The notes below the pieces were generated by a model that saw nothing but the letters and a program-made list of their open reading frames with translations, was not told the origin of the DNA and searched no databases. Positions 13,087 through 25,886 of a DNA stretch of 64,000 nucleotides are shown in pieces (position 1 is the stretch's first letter; the number at the start of each line of letters is the position of its first letter). The position numbers and the translations under genes are program-made. Source of the stretch: Caenorhabditis elegans (taxonomy: Eukaryota; Nematoda; Chromadorea; Rhabditida; Rhabditidae); assembly GCF_000002985.6 (NCBI RefSeq), contig NC_003279.8:9052001-9116000 (forward strand), given 5' to 3'.

Positions 13087-16000
13087 ATGCCAAAAAAAAC
13101 GTTCGAAAATTTAGAAGATAGTCATGGAAAAGATGTTAATATCCCAGTTGAACTGCCAAAAAGGAAACGAGAAGTTACACCGGAAAATTTGTGAGCTTTT
13201 ATAAAAAATTCAAATTTTAACACATACCGTATTCCCTCTATTAGTCTTGCATGCAAGACTAATAGAGGAAATACGGTAATAGTCATGCACCCCTATTCTT
13301 GCCAGGCCAGCAGTATTTTGTCAAAACTTCAAAATTTTCGCCATTTTTTAGCTAAATTAAATTTTAAACTGTTCAAGTAATTGATAAAACAATAGAAAAG
13401 CATGTATTTTGCATGATTTAGACTGTTTCAAGTCAAAATTTTGACGATAAATGGCCAATTTAACAAAGCTATTGGATCTTCGAAAATTAGTCTTGTAGCC
13501 TCTAATAGTCTTGCAGTCCCTATTAGTCTTGCACCCCTACGGGTCTATTGAAAATTAGTCTTGCATGCAAGACTAATAGAGGAAATGCGGTATATTATTT
13601 TCAGACCTTCCACAAGCTCTACTGCTCCAACACAAAAACGGAAAAGTCTAGGATATTCAGGACGAACGGAGGAACCGAAAAATGTATTAATATTTTTAGT
13701 TGCAATGAAATACAATTCGGAACTTAATTGTAATTGTAATTTTTAATGTTTTTCAGATACACAAAACCTTCATTTCCCCTTTTTCTACGTCAGTTTCTCC
13801 TTCAAAACAAGGTCTTCGACGACGAAAGAAGGCACTGCCTGCCATAGAACCACCTGTATCTGTAGAAGAAGCAAGTCCATTACGTTTTGTGAATATCGAT
13901 GTATTCTCTAGACGTATGGCTTCCGAATCATCAGATCACGATGCTATGATTGCGAAGTTGTTGTCGAGAAAGTTTTCAATTCCGATGGAGGGATATATGT
14001 GTAAGAAAACATGTAAAAATGTTTATTTTAAACGAGTTTTCAGTATCTGGTCGAAGCCTAGGTCTTGGTGGAAACCGTCGAAAATGTGCTCTATTTGATC
14101 CATATCATGAAGGTGCATTGATTCTTTATGCTCCTGAACATCTTAGTGAACACGCACAACTCAAGGAAGATAAGGATCGAAAGGTGAGAATTTTAGCTGC
14201 GAGAATCGAAAAAAAAACATGAATAAAAAAAACGACTCAAATATTGCAAAAATATGAATGTCCATTTTATCAAATTTTTCAGGTGCACGTGGTAGCCGAT
14301 CCGGTTGTTGGAAAAATCCTGCGTCCGCATCAAAGAGATGGTGTTAAATTCATGTGGGATTGTGTGACTGGTATTAATATTCCCGAATTTCATGGATGTA
14401 TTATGGCTGATGAAATGGGTCTTGGAAAGACACTTCAATGCATTTCTCTACTTTGGACACTTCTACGACAAAGTCCCGATGCGTGTCCAACAGTTTCGAA
14501 GAGTATTATCGTTTGTCCAAGTAGTTTGGTGAAAAATTGGGATAAAGAAATCAAAAAGTGGTTGGGAACACGGCTGAATGCGATGCCAGTGGACAGTGGA
14601 AAACGAGAACAGATTATTGCTTGTCTCAGTGAGTGAATAAACTTGAAATCTTGAAGAAAATGTTATAAACCCCTGAAATTAAGTTAATTTTCCAACTTCA
14701 GATTCATTTATGGCGGATTCAAAAATGCGTTGTGCCATCCCTGTTCTCATTATTTCATATGAAACATTCCGTCTTTATGCGAATATTCTTCATTCTGGAG
14801 ATGTCGGAATCGTTATTTGTGACGAGGTAGATACTGTATTGTTTTGACTCTATTTAAAACGAGCTTTTCAGGGACATCGACTCAAAAACAGCGAGAATCT
14901 GACGTATCAGGCGTTGAGTGGTCTCAAATGTGCTCGAAGAGTCCTGATTTCGGGTACACCTATTCAAAATGACTTGTTAGAGTATTTTAGGTACTATTTG
15001 TTCAAAATATTCAATTATTTTTAATTAACTTCAGTTTGGTCAATTTCGTGAATCCCGGACTTTTGGGTACTGCAAGTGAGTTCAGGAAGAAGTTCGAGAA
15101 TGCTATTCTAAAGTTAGTTATTTTTATTCCCAATTTTTTTAATCCGTGATCTTTTCTAGAGGTCGCGACGCCGACGCAAGTTCAGAAGATCAGAAGAAAG
15201 GTGAAGAGAAAACGAAGGAAATGATTTCACTTGTAGAGAAATGCATTATTCGAAGAACATCAGCTCTTTTAACAAAATATCTTCCGGTATGATATGAAAG
15301 TTTCTGATTTCTAAATAAAATTATTTAATTTCAGGTTAAATATGAGCACATCATCTGCTGTAAAAACTCAACACTTCAAGAGACACTCTACAATAAACTT
15401 ATCGAATGTGAAAAACAAAACCGCATTGTCGAAAAGGACAAGGTATTTTGTTTGAAAATTCAAAAAATACAAATAAATTGTTTTTAGGGTGCCACCGCAT
15501 CTGCTCTTTCGTTTATCACTCATCTCAAAAAGCTTTGCAATCATCCATATTTGGTTTATGATGAGTTTCAAAAACCTGATAATAGGTTCAGAAACAGTGA
15601 GTTTAGAATTTCAGATTTATAAAAATGTATTCAAAATCAAGAAAAAATCGGAGCATTTAAAATCGGAAAAAAAAGTTCAAAATTTAACTATAAATTTCAA
15701 TGTTTCGTAAAGCTTTGTTTATGCTGATGAAAAAAAAAAGAAAACGTATAATATTCTTCAGAAAAAACCAAAATTTTAAGATATTTTTCGAAAATTCAAA
15801 AAAATTTTTAATATCGGAAAAACAAAAAAAAGGTTTCGATTTACGATTTTAGTGAAAAATCGAAAAACCGACACCGTTTTTCACAAACTTCTGAAAATAA
15901 TTTTCAGAATGTCTATCCATATTCCCTGAATCATTTAACCCGAAATCATTTGATCCATCGTTTTCTGGAAAAATGAAAGTTCTCGATTATATTCTCGCAG

Positions 16001-18057
16001 TCACTCGCAAAACAACTGATGACAAGTTTGTTCTCGTATCAAACTACACACAGACAATTGATCAATTTATGGAGGTAAGCGAATTTCCAAAAAAAAAATG
16101 ATTTATGATAAAAATCTAGACCGACTTAAATGTGGAGTTCGCTTCAAAAAATCATAAATAGTCTCAAATTCAGAAAATTCACAACGGAGAAAACGAAAAA
16201 AAAAGTCAACTTTAAAAAATCAATTTTCCATGTTCGGCTAAATGTTCTGTTTGAATTTCCTTCAAAATGAGAAGCCCACTTTCCAAAAAAACAAGGAATT
16301 TAAAATGTCGATTTGTTTTTTTTTTCGCGATTTGTTTGCTTTCTTTTGTGGGTTTTTTGGAATGTATGACTATTTTGGATTTTTTGAAGCAAATTCACCA
16401 CCTTTAAAATCTAGACCGACTTATAACGTGGTCACTTAAACTTTGAAACTTCTTCACTTTTCAGCTGTGCAAACTTCGTGGCTATGATTTCGTGCGCCTT
16501 GATGGTTCAATGTCAATCAAACAACGTTCCAAGATTGTCGATACATTCAATGATCCAGCCAGCACTATCTTCTGTTTCCTTCTTTCTTCGAAAGCTGGTG
16601 GATGTGGTCTAAATCTTATTGGAGCCAATCGATTAGTTATGTTTGATCCGGATTGGAATCCAGCGAATGACGATCAAGCAATGGCGAGAGTTTGGAGAGA
16701 TGGACAGAAGAAAATGTGTTTCATCTATAGACTTTTAGCAACTGGATCAATTGAAGAGAAAATGTTTCAACGTCAGACACATAAAAAAGCATTGTCATCG
16801 TGTGTGGTAAGATTTCCTCTTGTTCATATAATCTAAAAATGTTCTAAAGACTACTAGAACTAAAATGTTAAATTTTGCGATTTTGTCAAAAAATTCGGTT
16901 CCCCGCTTCGACTTTTCTCAAATGCAAATGAGTGTGCGCCTTTCAGGAGTACTGTAGTTCTCAATTCCTCGTTATCGTGAAACTTTTTTTTAATTTTTTG
17001 CTATTTCTTTTTCGCCTTTTCAAATACTGTATTACATGTATCTTAATTTGCTGAAAATTCTGAAAAAAAACCTAGAACCACGGTACTCTTTAAAGGCGCT
17101 CGCCATTTTTAATTGAAAAATTGGTCGTGTCGAGACGCGGTAACTAACTTAATTTTAGAGTGAAAATTGCAGATTATTATGTGGTTATTATTATCAGTAT
17201 CTGGGTATTTAATAGTTATCTTAAAAATTTCAGGTTGATGCGGGTGAAGACGTAGCTCGTCATTTTAGTTCCGAGCAACTTCGAGAACTCTTCAAGTTGG
17301 AATCAACAGTGGCATCGGATACACATGAAAAGTAAGTATCAGAATGAAAATAATATTTTTTATAAAACCGATTTTATTTTTGGTGAATTTTTCTTCTGAT
17401 AGTTATAATAATGTTATGCATTATAATGTACAATTGTATAAATTTCTTTCAGATTAAAATGTAAAAGATGTATTCAAGGAGTTGAAAGTGTTGATCCACC
17501 AACCAATGCGGACTGTGCAAGTGATTTATCGAATTGGTTTCATTCTCAGAAATCAGCTAGAAAAGTTTGTATTTATTATCTTTATTTTTAAATATTTTAA
17601 TTTTCAGGTGGCTGATAATGTGCTCCGAGCCGTCTTCGAATGTGGATCGATCTCCTTTGTTTTTCATCAGAAATCGCACAACGTAGGTTTAAAAAAACTA
17701 CGTCTATGGTGCCAAAATTACCAAATATAATAGTAAAATGTTTCAAAAAAAAGTGGAAATCAAAAAGTGACAATTGCTCAGTTTTTGTCACTCAAAATTT
17801 TGGAAGTCGACTAAAACAATTTTCCAAAACCGACTGGATTTTTTTTTTGGAAATTCTTTCGAATTCTAGTTGTGTAGTTTATTTTTCTAATTCTGTAATT
17901 TTTAAATTGTCTGTGATATATAATTTAGAATCATTGAATTAATATTTCCATGCTTCAAAATAGCGTTTTGCAGGTTGAAGTCAAGAAAGTTCAGGAAAAA
18001 GTTGAAGAAGTTGATGAGGACTACGTGCCTTCTGAAGCCGAAGAAAACGACGATTAG
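13087..18057 (+). CDS. rad-54: RAD54 family SNF2 ATPase of homologous recombination
   Basis: A many-exon gene beginning [16 protein letters not shown] (exon 1 13087-13190, exon 2 13605-13683). Its basic N-terminal region includes [18 protein letters not shown]. The helicase core starts [16 protein letters not shown], followed by Walker [25 protein letters not shown], the DEGH box [24 protein letters not shown] and, in the second lobe, [54 protein letters not shown] and [11 protein letters not shown]. The order and wording match Rad54 rather than other SNF2 groups. It translocates on duplex DNA and promotes RAD-51 strand exchange. The acidic C-terminus ends SEAEENDD. The first intron carries a transposable-element-like insertion (13225-13593) and another large intron (16807-17233) carries a dispersed repeat. 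Confidence 0.95.
13225..13593. mobile_element. Short inverted-repeat element in rad-54 intron 1
   Basis: The left end and the right end are 27-base inverted copies of each other with one or two mismatches (outer word TACCGTATT, inner word CTATTAGTCTTGCA). Each end is followed by its own inverted copy, so the left end alone is a 54-base palindrome. The middle has further reiterations of ATTAGTCTTGCA and AATAGTC. The outermost bases are TA on both sides, fitting a TA target duplication as used by Tc1/mariner-type elements. There is no coding capacity, so it is a non-autonomous element. A related element is at 30223-30691. Confidence 0.8.
16901..17145. repeat. Dispersed repeat fragment in a rad-54 intron
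   Basis: This intronic stretch contains GGAGTACTGTAG, GTACTCTTTAAAGG and CGTGTCGAGACG in that order. The same word order recurs at 48215-48410 after mef-2, and part of it near 7385-7440. I infer an old dispersed repeat family; the ends are approximate. Confidence 0.45.
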
Positions 18058-19677
18058 TTAAATGTTTCCAAGTTGAAACAAATCTAGAAGTCTCCCTATT
18101 TCATAACATAGACTATCTATGCGATGAAAACGGGACATGTTATATTGTTTTGTTATTTATTTAATTTGTTTCTTTCAATTTTTGTTCCAAGTCATCCCAA
18201 TATCATTTTTATCGCCCGATCTCATGTAAAATACACCGCCTGCAATATGAATTTTCAATTTATTTTTCAAATTCAGACAAAAAAAAGACAAACTTTGATC
18301 AAATTGTGGGTGGGTTGGAAACGAAAGGGGTAGTTGGTAGTTTTTTTTTGCACAAAAATACATTGATACGATGTACAAATTTTCAGAAAAAAAATTCATG
18401 AAAAATGTTGAGAAAGAGGAAAAAATTATGCAAAAAAAGACATTATTTTGTAATTTGAGGGAAGAAATTATGCCTATTATTATAATAAAAACTTTAAATT
18501 TTCCGGGAAAGGTCAGGCGCCAACAGGTATGAAATGAATATATTATATTTTTTGAGCTTTGATGATGTAAATAAAACGGAAATGTTGATTATCGATCGAT
18601 TTTTTTTTCAAATTTGAAAAATCAAAATCGACAATCTTCGACTTAGACAATAAATATGCAAAATGTCGCAAAAAATTCAATTTTTTGGGGGAATATTTTG
18701 GTCAGAATCAGTTCACTTTTTACAGGTTTGAGTTAACCTATTTGAGGTAATTGACTAGAAGAAATTTTTTTAAAAATATGGAAAAGTTACAAAACTACTA
18801 GGCGATTTTACAACTATTTAAATTTAAAATTTGAAGAAAACACTTTTTTGTGGCTTTAAGAATGGAAGACACCAGATGGAGATGAAGCCAAGCAATGTCT
18901 GCACCTGTAAAATGTTTGGGTTACTGTAAGGTTACTGTAGCTATGAAGTTCTACATTTTTAAGGTGGTGTAGAGTAAATGGAAAGTTCGCTTTTAAAATA
19001 TCCAGAAGAAAATCAGTACAAATGAAAAATACCTAACTCTAAAAATTGGGAATGAATTTCCTCCAATAGGAAACGCCACGCCCACTTCTAATTTCATTAG
19101 TGCAAAAGTGGGCGGGGCGATTCGCTGATTGGTCTTGCAGTTCTTATTTTTCGAGGAAGTTTCAAGATATTTTTTTTTTTAATCATAATTTGAAAATCGA
19201 GTAAATTTTTTTTTGTTTTTGTTTTTTTACTTTTTGGAAATTCAGACTAGTTTGGGTATTTTAAAGAAAAATTCCCACAATACTACACCTCAAAAGCAAT
19301 TTAATTTTTTAAAAAGATTATTAAACGCTATTAGCGTACACTAGATTGTTCAAAAATTAATTTTCTGAAAAAATATTATTTTCCAATGCATTGGGAAGAA
19401 GACTCGTAATTTTTACTCAATTTTTCCTTTAAAATTTTTTGAAAAAAATTTCATTACAACTCATTTTCAATAATTTAAGTTCACAGACGTTATTTAATTT
19501 TTTGCATAACATTTTTTAAATTTATTTCTCTAAAGAATTCAGATCAAAACTTCAAATACTTACCTATAAGAAAGAAACATTGGCGTAGAGAAAAACGTGA
19601 AGAAAACCGAAAGAAAAGTGGGCGGGGCTTGTTGATCCGTTTTGATAATTGTGAAATTCGAGCTCATTATTCATTTT
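18058..19677. other. Convergent intergenic stretch after rad-54
   Basis: No gene is visible between the rad-54 stop and the rsbp-1 stop. It contains AATAAA at 18484-18489 and another near 18569, candidates for rad-54 polyadenylation, then long A and T runs. Near 19070-19125 there is an imperfect inverted pair, CGCCCACTT and AAGTGGGCG, and a similar AAGTGGGCGGGGC word near 19617. Confidence 0.55.
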
Positions 19678-21428
19678 TCATGCATAACTCGTTTTCAATT
19701 TTGAACATACGCACTGCGGTCGACACGATGTGGCTCTCCTTCTTCGTGGTGTTACTTGCAACTGAAATATTTAACATTATTTAGGGCAACGTTGAACTTT
19801 TTGCCGAAGAGTTGTGAAATATATTATTTTGTATTTGAAAGTGCCAGTGGGGATTTCGTCAAAATATACTCGGAATGAATTAACAAGAGAAATATCTTAA
19901 GTAAAATGATTTAGAATTTTCGAAACATTTATTCATAGTTTTGGTAAATTGCCAAACTTTTTGAAAACTTGAAAACTTTGAAATTTAAAAATAAAGTCAA
20001 TCAAGTTAGAACCTCTAAAATTTTCAAATATAAATAGTTGAAGCATAATACTTTTTGAAAACCTAGAGAAAAAACTTTTTAAATCGACTTTTAAAGTTAT
20101 GATAGGTGCAAATTGGCTGTGCGTAATTGCATATTTTTTTACTGAAACTAAAAAAATTCAAAAAATGTGTGGAACTATTGTTCTATAATATTCGGTTATC
20201 TTAAAACTATACATATAATTAATTAAAAAAATTTCCTCATTGTCACGGCTTGCCCAAGCTTGGCCCAAAAAAATAGTTTATGTTAAATATTTGGTTATGA
20301 GTGTTGTTTTACAAAATTCCCAAGGACGATGCCTTGAACATCGACTTGAATTAAGTTAGTTCAGAAACTCTCGAGCTATTGAGTTACAGTAACCGATATT
20401 ATTTAATAATTCTCTATTGCACGTAGTTTTCAATATTTAAAACAAAAGTCTTACCTTATCCAAACACGGTTGCTCATTTGTCGAATAATGCACCGTTATT
20501 AAATTCTCAAGAGTATCCAAAATGACTTCAACTCTTTCCACTTGTTGAGGTGTTACTGATGGTTCTGTTGGAGCAGGAAATGTTTTTTCCAACTTTACAC
20601 AACGTTTCATTTCTATCAGATATGCACCAACACATCCAATAAATAATGATCCATGACGAGCTATTTCTGCTTCTGAAATTTATTTTTAAAACGATTAAAC
20701 CTTAAAAAGTTAATATTTTTGAAGCTACAAAGAGTTTATATTTTTCAAATAAAAACAAGAAATAATATTCAATCACAAAAATTGTAAAAATAAAACTGTC
20801 TCATTACTTTTGCTCACAATCAGAAATAATTTCGATCGAACTACTCTTGAAACAGAATGGGAAAAAATTCATGGCACAATTTTGAAAAATATCATTTCTA
20901 TAATATTTAAGCATTTTTTTAACAAATTAATGCTGATAAAAATAGATCTTGATAAAAAATGTTTTCGAAAAGTTTTAATTTTTATAATTATGAAATTACA
21001 GCACATTGTAATAGTGAACATTCAAAACTTAATTTTTTTGAATAAAAAATTAAAACAAGAATTATCATATCAACGTCTTTGATTTTTTTTTAATTATTCT
21101 CCCAAATTAACCTTTTTTTTAGTTTCAAATATATTCTTACCATCTGCCCTTAACTGCGGAAGAACAACATTATTTGCTGCTTCAACTGCTTTCTGACAGG
21201 CTCGACCCGCTGTTTCGACTTCCCTGTAATATTCGATATATAGATTTTTTGAAAAAAAAAACAACTTGAAGATAAAATAAAAAAGAAAGGGGAAAAAGCA
21301 ACAAACCTCCTTAATGATGCACCATCTTGGGCGGTTCCGATTCCTTGTGTTGCTACACGGAAGAGTGCAAGTTGCACGTTGCACTCGTGCACCAGCTGTA
21401 AAACAGTACTCATTTCTCTTATTTCCAT
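19678..21428 (-). CDS. rsbp-1: R7-type RGS binding protein (RSBP-1)
   Basis: Four exons (21307-21428, 21141-21223, 20455-20672, 19678-19761) total 507 bases, 168 residues, with matching splice phases. The start MEIREMSTVLQLVHEC has an in-frame stop just upstream. The helical N-terminal core includes VHECNVQLALFRVATQ and REVETAGRACQKAVEAA, which aligns by eye with the syntaxin-like region of vertebrate R7BP. The tail is polybasic then cysteine-containing (TPRRRRATSCRPQCVCSKL), like the R7BP membrane anchor where basic residues and palmitoylated cysteines act together. R7BP proteins tether R7 RGS/Gbeta5 complexes to membranes; the worm protein is known to target EAT-16. It is shorter than mammalian R7BP. 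The 5' region runs into GC-rich promoter-like DNA. Confidence 0.8.
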
Positions 21429-24400
21429 TTTTAAAAATCATGACACGTGGCTGCACACCCAATCCCCGCCCCCGATTGTTTGTCATCTCCGCCCATTTCT
21501 CCGCCTCCCCCGAGGGATATATCGGATCACCGACAAGTGAGCGGGGGCGGATGGCGATTGGCGGTGACGATCTGAGGTATCCGTGAACAGTTTTTGTGCT
21601 TCGTTTTCTCAAGTATTTAGTCAAACATCTGTGATGGTATGGTAAACGAAAAGAAAAATAGAGACATATTCTGATCGGAATGGAGGGATTTTTGATTCCC
21701 ACTCTTTTTGAAGATTTTTGAAATATTTCTGTTATTTTCGAGTTTCAAGCAAATTTGTTTTTCTTTTCATCAATTTTAATATTTTTAGATAATTTATTTT
21801 TTCTTTTATAATGTTTACTTTTTAAAGTCGAGTTTTCTTACTAAAATTGGCCTTTGGGAGATAATTGTTTCTGATAAAAACTATACATGTGTAGATAACT
21901 ATACCCTTTTTTTCTACGGTTTTTCTAATTTTGTTTCGATAATTTGAATTCAAACATTGAAGAAGTTGGACGTTTTGGTATGAAATTATTCATTCTTTAC
22001 AAAAATTGGCAATTTACCAATTTCTCGAAAATGTTATTTCAAAAGTCTATTTTATTGAAGTTGAGAAATTATTCAAAAATCATAGTAAACCTTTTCAAAA
22101 TTATACTTAAAAGTTTATATGCACAGTAAAAAAAGGTGAAAGCTCAGTTTTCAGTCATCATAATTCTGGAAGACTACCAAAAAAATTGTTCTGCTAGTTT
22201 TATATTTGTATTGCGTTTTAATTGTTTGTACATACTTAACCATTCTAGGAGTTTAAACCTACAAAAATACTCATAATCAAAAAGTCCACATTTTGAAAAT
22301 TGGCAATTTACCAAAACGTTGACTGAAAAATTTGGAAACTCAGCAACATTTTTGAGAGTTTATTTATGGTATTTGGGCATTTTAGACTATTATAAATGTA
22401 TTTGTGAACTGAACTACTACTGACTATGCACCTCCTTTTAAAATTACACGGTTGATTTATATTATTTTTATGATGATAATTTTCAGGTCACAGATAGAGT
22501 TTCGCGAATAGTGGAAAGTTCGGACATCAACTTTTGTTGGCCACGTAATCACTGTCAGTTTAATTTAAAAATGGAAACAAACCTCCTGTATTTTCTTTGG
22601 ATTGGCCATGGAATGCTGTCGCATTCCGCGGTTAGTGCCACCTTATTCAAAGAAGCCTAACCGCGGTGTGTCCAAATCGAGCAAGTACGAGACAGTAGTA
22701 GAGATTAAGAGAAATAGAGAAAAAGAATGGAGACGTCGAGAAACCGAGACCAATGATAAACGTTTGCGGTGTGGTGAAGCTTTTGTGTTGTTTTAGAAGA
22801 TCACACTACAGCTACAGTTTCCGTGGTTTGTCTTGATTATTGTATATTTCTTATTTTGATTCTTTTTTTGTTTATTCTTCTACAATTCTCGATCTCCTCG
22901 TGGCAGAAGAACAAAGATTGAGTCCTCCGACCACCCACCACACCTCCTGCGGGCTGCGCGCCGAGCTGACGAGCTCCTGAACGGAAATGTCAGCCAAGAA
23001 ATTTGGGGAGCGAGGAGGACCGGGTGGGGGAGGAGGAGGTGAATGGTCAAACAAGCACGTAATTGTCAAAACAGTTTCTGTAAAAATTAATATTTAATTT
23101 GAAATAGAAAGACTTGAGAAGAATTAGTAAAAGAACTGTATAGGTGGTTAGAGAAATATTTTAGGTTTTTTAAAGCGAGACATTTTTAGATTGCATTTTT
23201 TTGTTTAAAAATTATAATGTTGCTATATTTCTTATTATAATCAGCATATTCTTGATAAAAGTCAGCATATTCTTAATAGTTACCCGGGTATTTTTTATTG
23301 CTCGTCTTTTTATAGGTATCCAATGTTTCCTTTTTTTTCTTAAAAAAAACACTGAAAAAAATATTTTTACAACACCCATAGTTAGAGTTACTTCAAAATT
23401 ATTACATAATAATTTTTAGGCTCAAAGGAATTCAGTTTTTTTTAACCTGTGAGTAGAAATATAAGTTCAGTTTTGAAATATTTATTGTAAAACTGAAAGT
23501 TGTGGTTCATATATAAGCGACAGGGTTAATGTAGCTCCAAAATTGAAAATAATTAGTTTAATTATTGGAACCGTAAAATAAAAAATTTACTTTAGGGACT
23601 GTAAGAAAAAGAAAGCAATAATTCATGGATATGAATGATAATTGTTGTTCACTAATTTTTTAAATATTAAATAGATTCAGTTCTCAGAATTAGTCTCTGG
23701 TGTGTTATTCAGAAAAAGATCCAAATTATTGTGAGTACGTTTTGCGTCTATTGAAAATTTAATTGGGAAGGAGGTTCTAAAAAATGAATGCTCATCGACA
23801 TACTCAATCAGGATTGAAATATATGGTTTTTCAATTTGAATTGACATTTCAAAAAACCCATCATTTTTCGTGTACTGGGGATTATGAGAATTTGTAATTG
23901 AAAAATAGTATTTGAAATTCTAATTTGTTCTAGAAAATAATGTCGGTATTTTATAGTATTAGATCATAGCTCTATTCTAGATTATTTAAAAATTTTGGTA
24001 ATGTTTTGAATTAATATTTTGACAGTGCTGAATCTTACTAGAATTTTCATAGCAACACTACTTTAAAATGTTTATTACAGTTCCTTTTTATTACCAATTT
24101 CAGCTTTTGGTCAAGCATAGATGATCGATTCTCTGCTTGTATACATATCTTCTCTGTGTCTCTCATTCTCTTATTTTCGTCTTTTTTCTATTTGTGTTGC
24201 TTTTCGGTGGTAAAGAAGAAGAAGAAGAAGAAGCATGAAATGGATGGATGCACACACATTTTGTGTAGAAAGGGCGAGATATTAGAGAGTGAGAGAGATA
24301 CAGAGAGAAAAAGAGCACAAGGAGGGCGCATTGCTCCCCCTGCTCTTGCTCTGCGTGGCTCAGTGAAGCTGCGACGAGAAAGAAAGTGGCGGAGAGAGAG

Positions 24401-25886
24401 ACTCATAGATGCAGAGAATCGATAATGACTTGAGGAAGCATTGAGAGAGCATTGGAGCCAGTGAGATACATATAGAAAGAGAGACAGAAGGAGTGCGTAT
24501 TTTTTGCAGAGAATTGATTGATTTATAGTTGTAACCTACATCTAATTAAATCATCTAGTTTTACAGTCTTACAATGTAGGTTTTATTGGAGCGTAGCAAG
24601 GAAATGAATTTCATTTAAAAATAGTATTGAGATTTCCAAAATAAACTGCAAATCCAAATGAAAACTTTATAGTTTCAACTTCATAGAAACTAATGTACAT
24701 TATATTAATATTTAAAAAAAACGAAAAATAAAATTTTAAATTGCTCCGAGCTATAGAAATACCGATCGCATTATAAAAAAATAAAATGCCTCAAAAAATA
24801 GGTGAAGCTTACTTTTCCTACATGTATGAAACAGTTTTAAAATAATCATTTAGTTTTAGAAAATACCACTCAGATATTTTTAAGAAGGGGGTTTTGCAAC
24901 TTAAAAAACAAATTTGGCATTTATACCAGAAAGAAGGCGGGGTTACATATAGAACAGGGCATAGTAAATTGGTAGATTTGGTAGATACAGGTATATTTGA
25001 AAATTGTATAGATAAGAATAACAGTTTGATAAGTATAAAACTTGACAATTATCAACGAAAAAATGCCAAAAAATCGGTAACATTTTCAGGAATGTTCCAT
25101 AAAGATCCGAAATGTGTGAATTATTTTCCTTTTCAGTGTACTTTGAACATAATTATCTTTTTAAAAAATGAATGTTTGAAGAGAGCAATTAAAATCTAAT
25201 TGGCAAATAAGTGAGGAATTTGAATATCAAATTTATCTTCTTTTTTTTTCAGATCAGATGAACGATGTTAAGTATTAAATATAACCACAAAAATGGCTAA
25301 AACTATTCTATGAAAGATCTTCCAAGAAGTGCCAAGAAACCCAAAAGCTTCAAAGGACCCCCATACATCGAGAGCTCGAAGAAGCAAGGGGACGCGTCGC
25401 GTGCGCGGGACACGCGACGCGTAGTCTCTTTCGCACGCAACTCGTAGTCTACGTATCTGCGTCTCGCATGCTTGTTTCTTCCCCGAAGAGCTCTCGTCGT
25501 CTGGCTCTCTCGTTATTTTGTACGTATATGCGTGTGTGTGTGTGTGTGTGTACGAAAGGGGCTTCCTCTTCTTTTTTTCCTTCATTTTTCCTTCTTCTTC
25601 TCGTCCACCATTTTGGCTTTGAGAATGAAAAATACACCAGAAAATACAAGTTTTAAAATTATTCGGGAAATTAAATTTGAAAATAATCATAAATTTAGAT
25701 GAAATTCTGGTTAGGAGAAGGGAATATACGAACAGAAAATGATAAATACTACGGGACGCAAGGGAGACATTCACAGTCAAAAAGAAAGAAAACCATATTT
25801 AAAAAGGATTGGAATTTTAAATAAAAAATTAGACAGTAGAATAACTAAAACTGTCAATCCGATTCTAGTATAGCTTTCGGAAATGA
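21429..25886. other. Intergenic region upstream of rsbp-1
   Basis: It holds the presumed rsbp-1 promoter (21440-21600, rich in CCCCGCC and CCTCCCCC), a GC-rich island at 22880-23045, a purine-rich tract at 24210-24490, and a GC-rich hairpin with GT microsatellite at 25391-25553. A perfect 10-base inverted pair CCGCGGTTAG / CTAACCGCGG lies near 22629-22666. Open frames of up to about 100 codons (for example 24894-25199) look like chance: no family, no clear splice partners. No gene is supported. Confidence 0.55.
25391..25423. repeat. Perfect GC-rich inverted repeat
   Basis: The sequence ACGCGTCGCGTG is followed after a short spacer by its exact reverse complement CACGCGACGCGT. This 12-base stem would form a very stable hairpin in otherwise AT-rich DNA. 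A GT repeat lies about 110 bases further on. Confidence 0.8.

Noticed and set aside
24894..25199. 101-codon plus frame upstream of chaf-1's 3' end
   Set aside because: Lys/Asn/Ile-rich as expected from AT-rich DNA; no upstream promoter or splice signals stand out.
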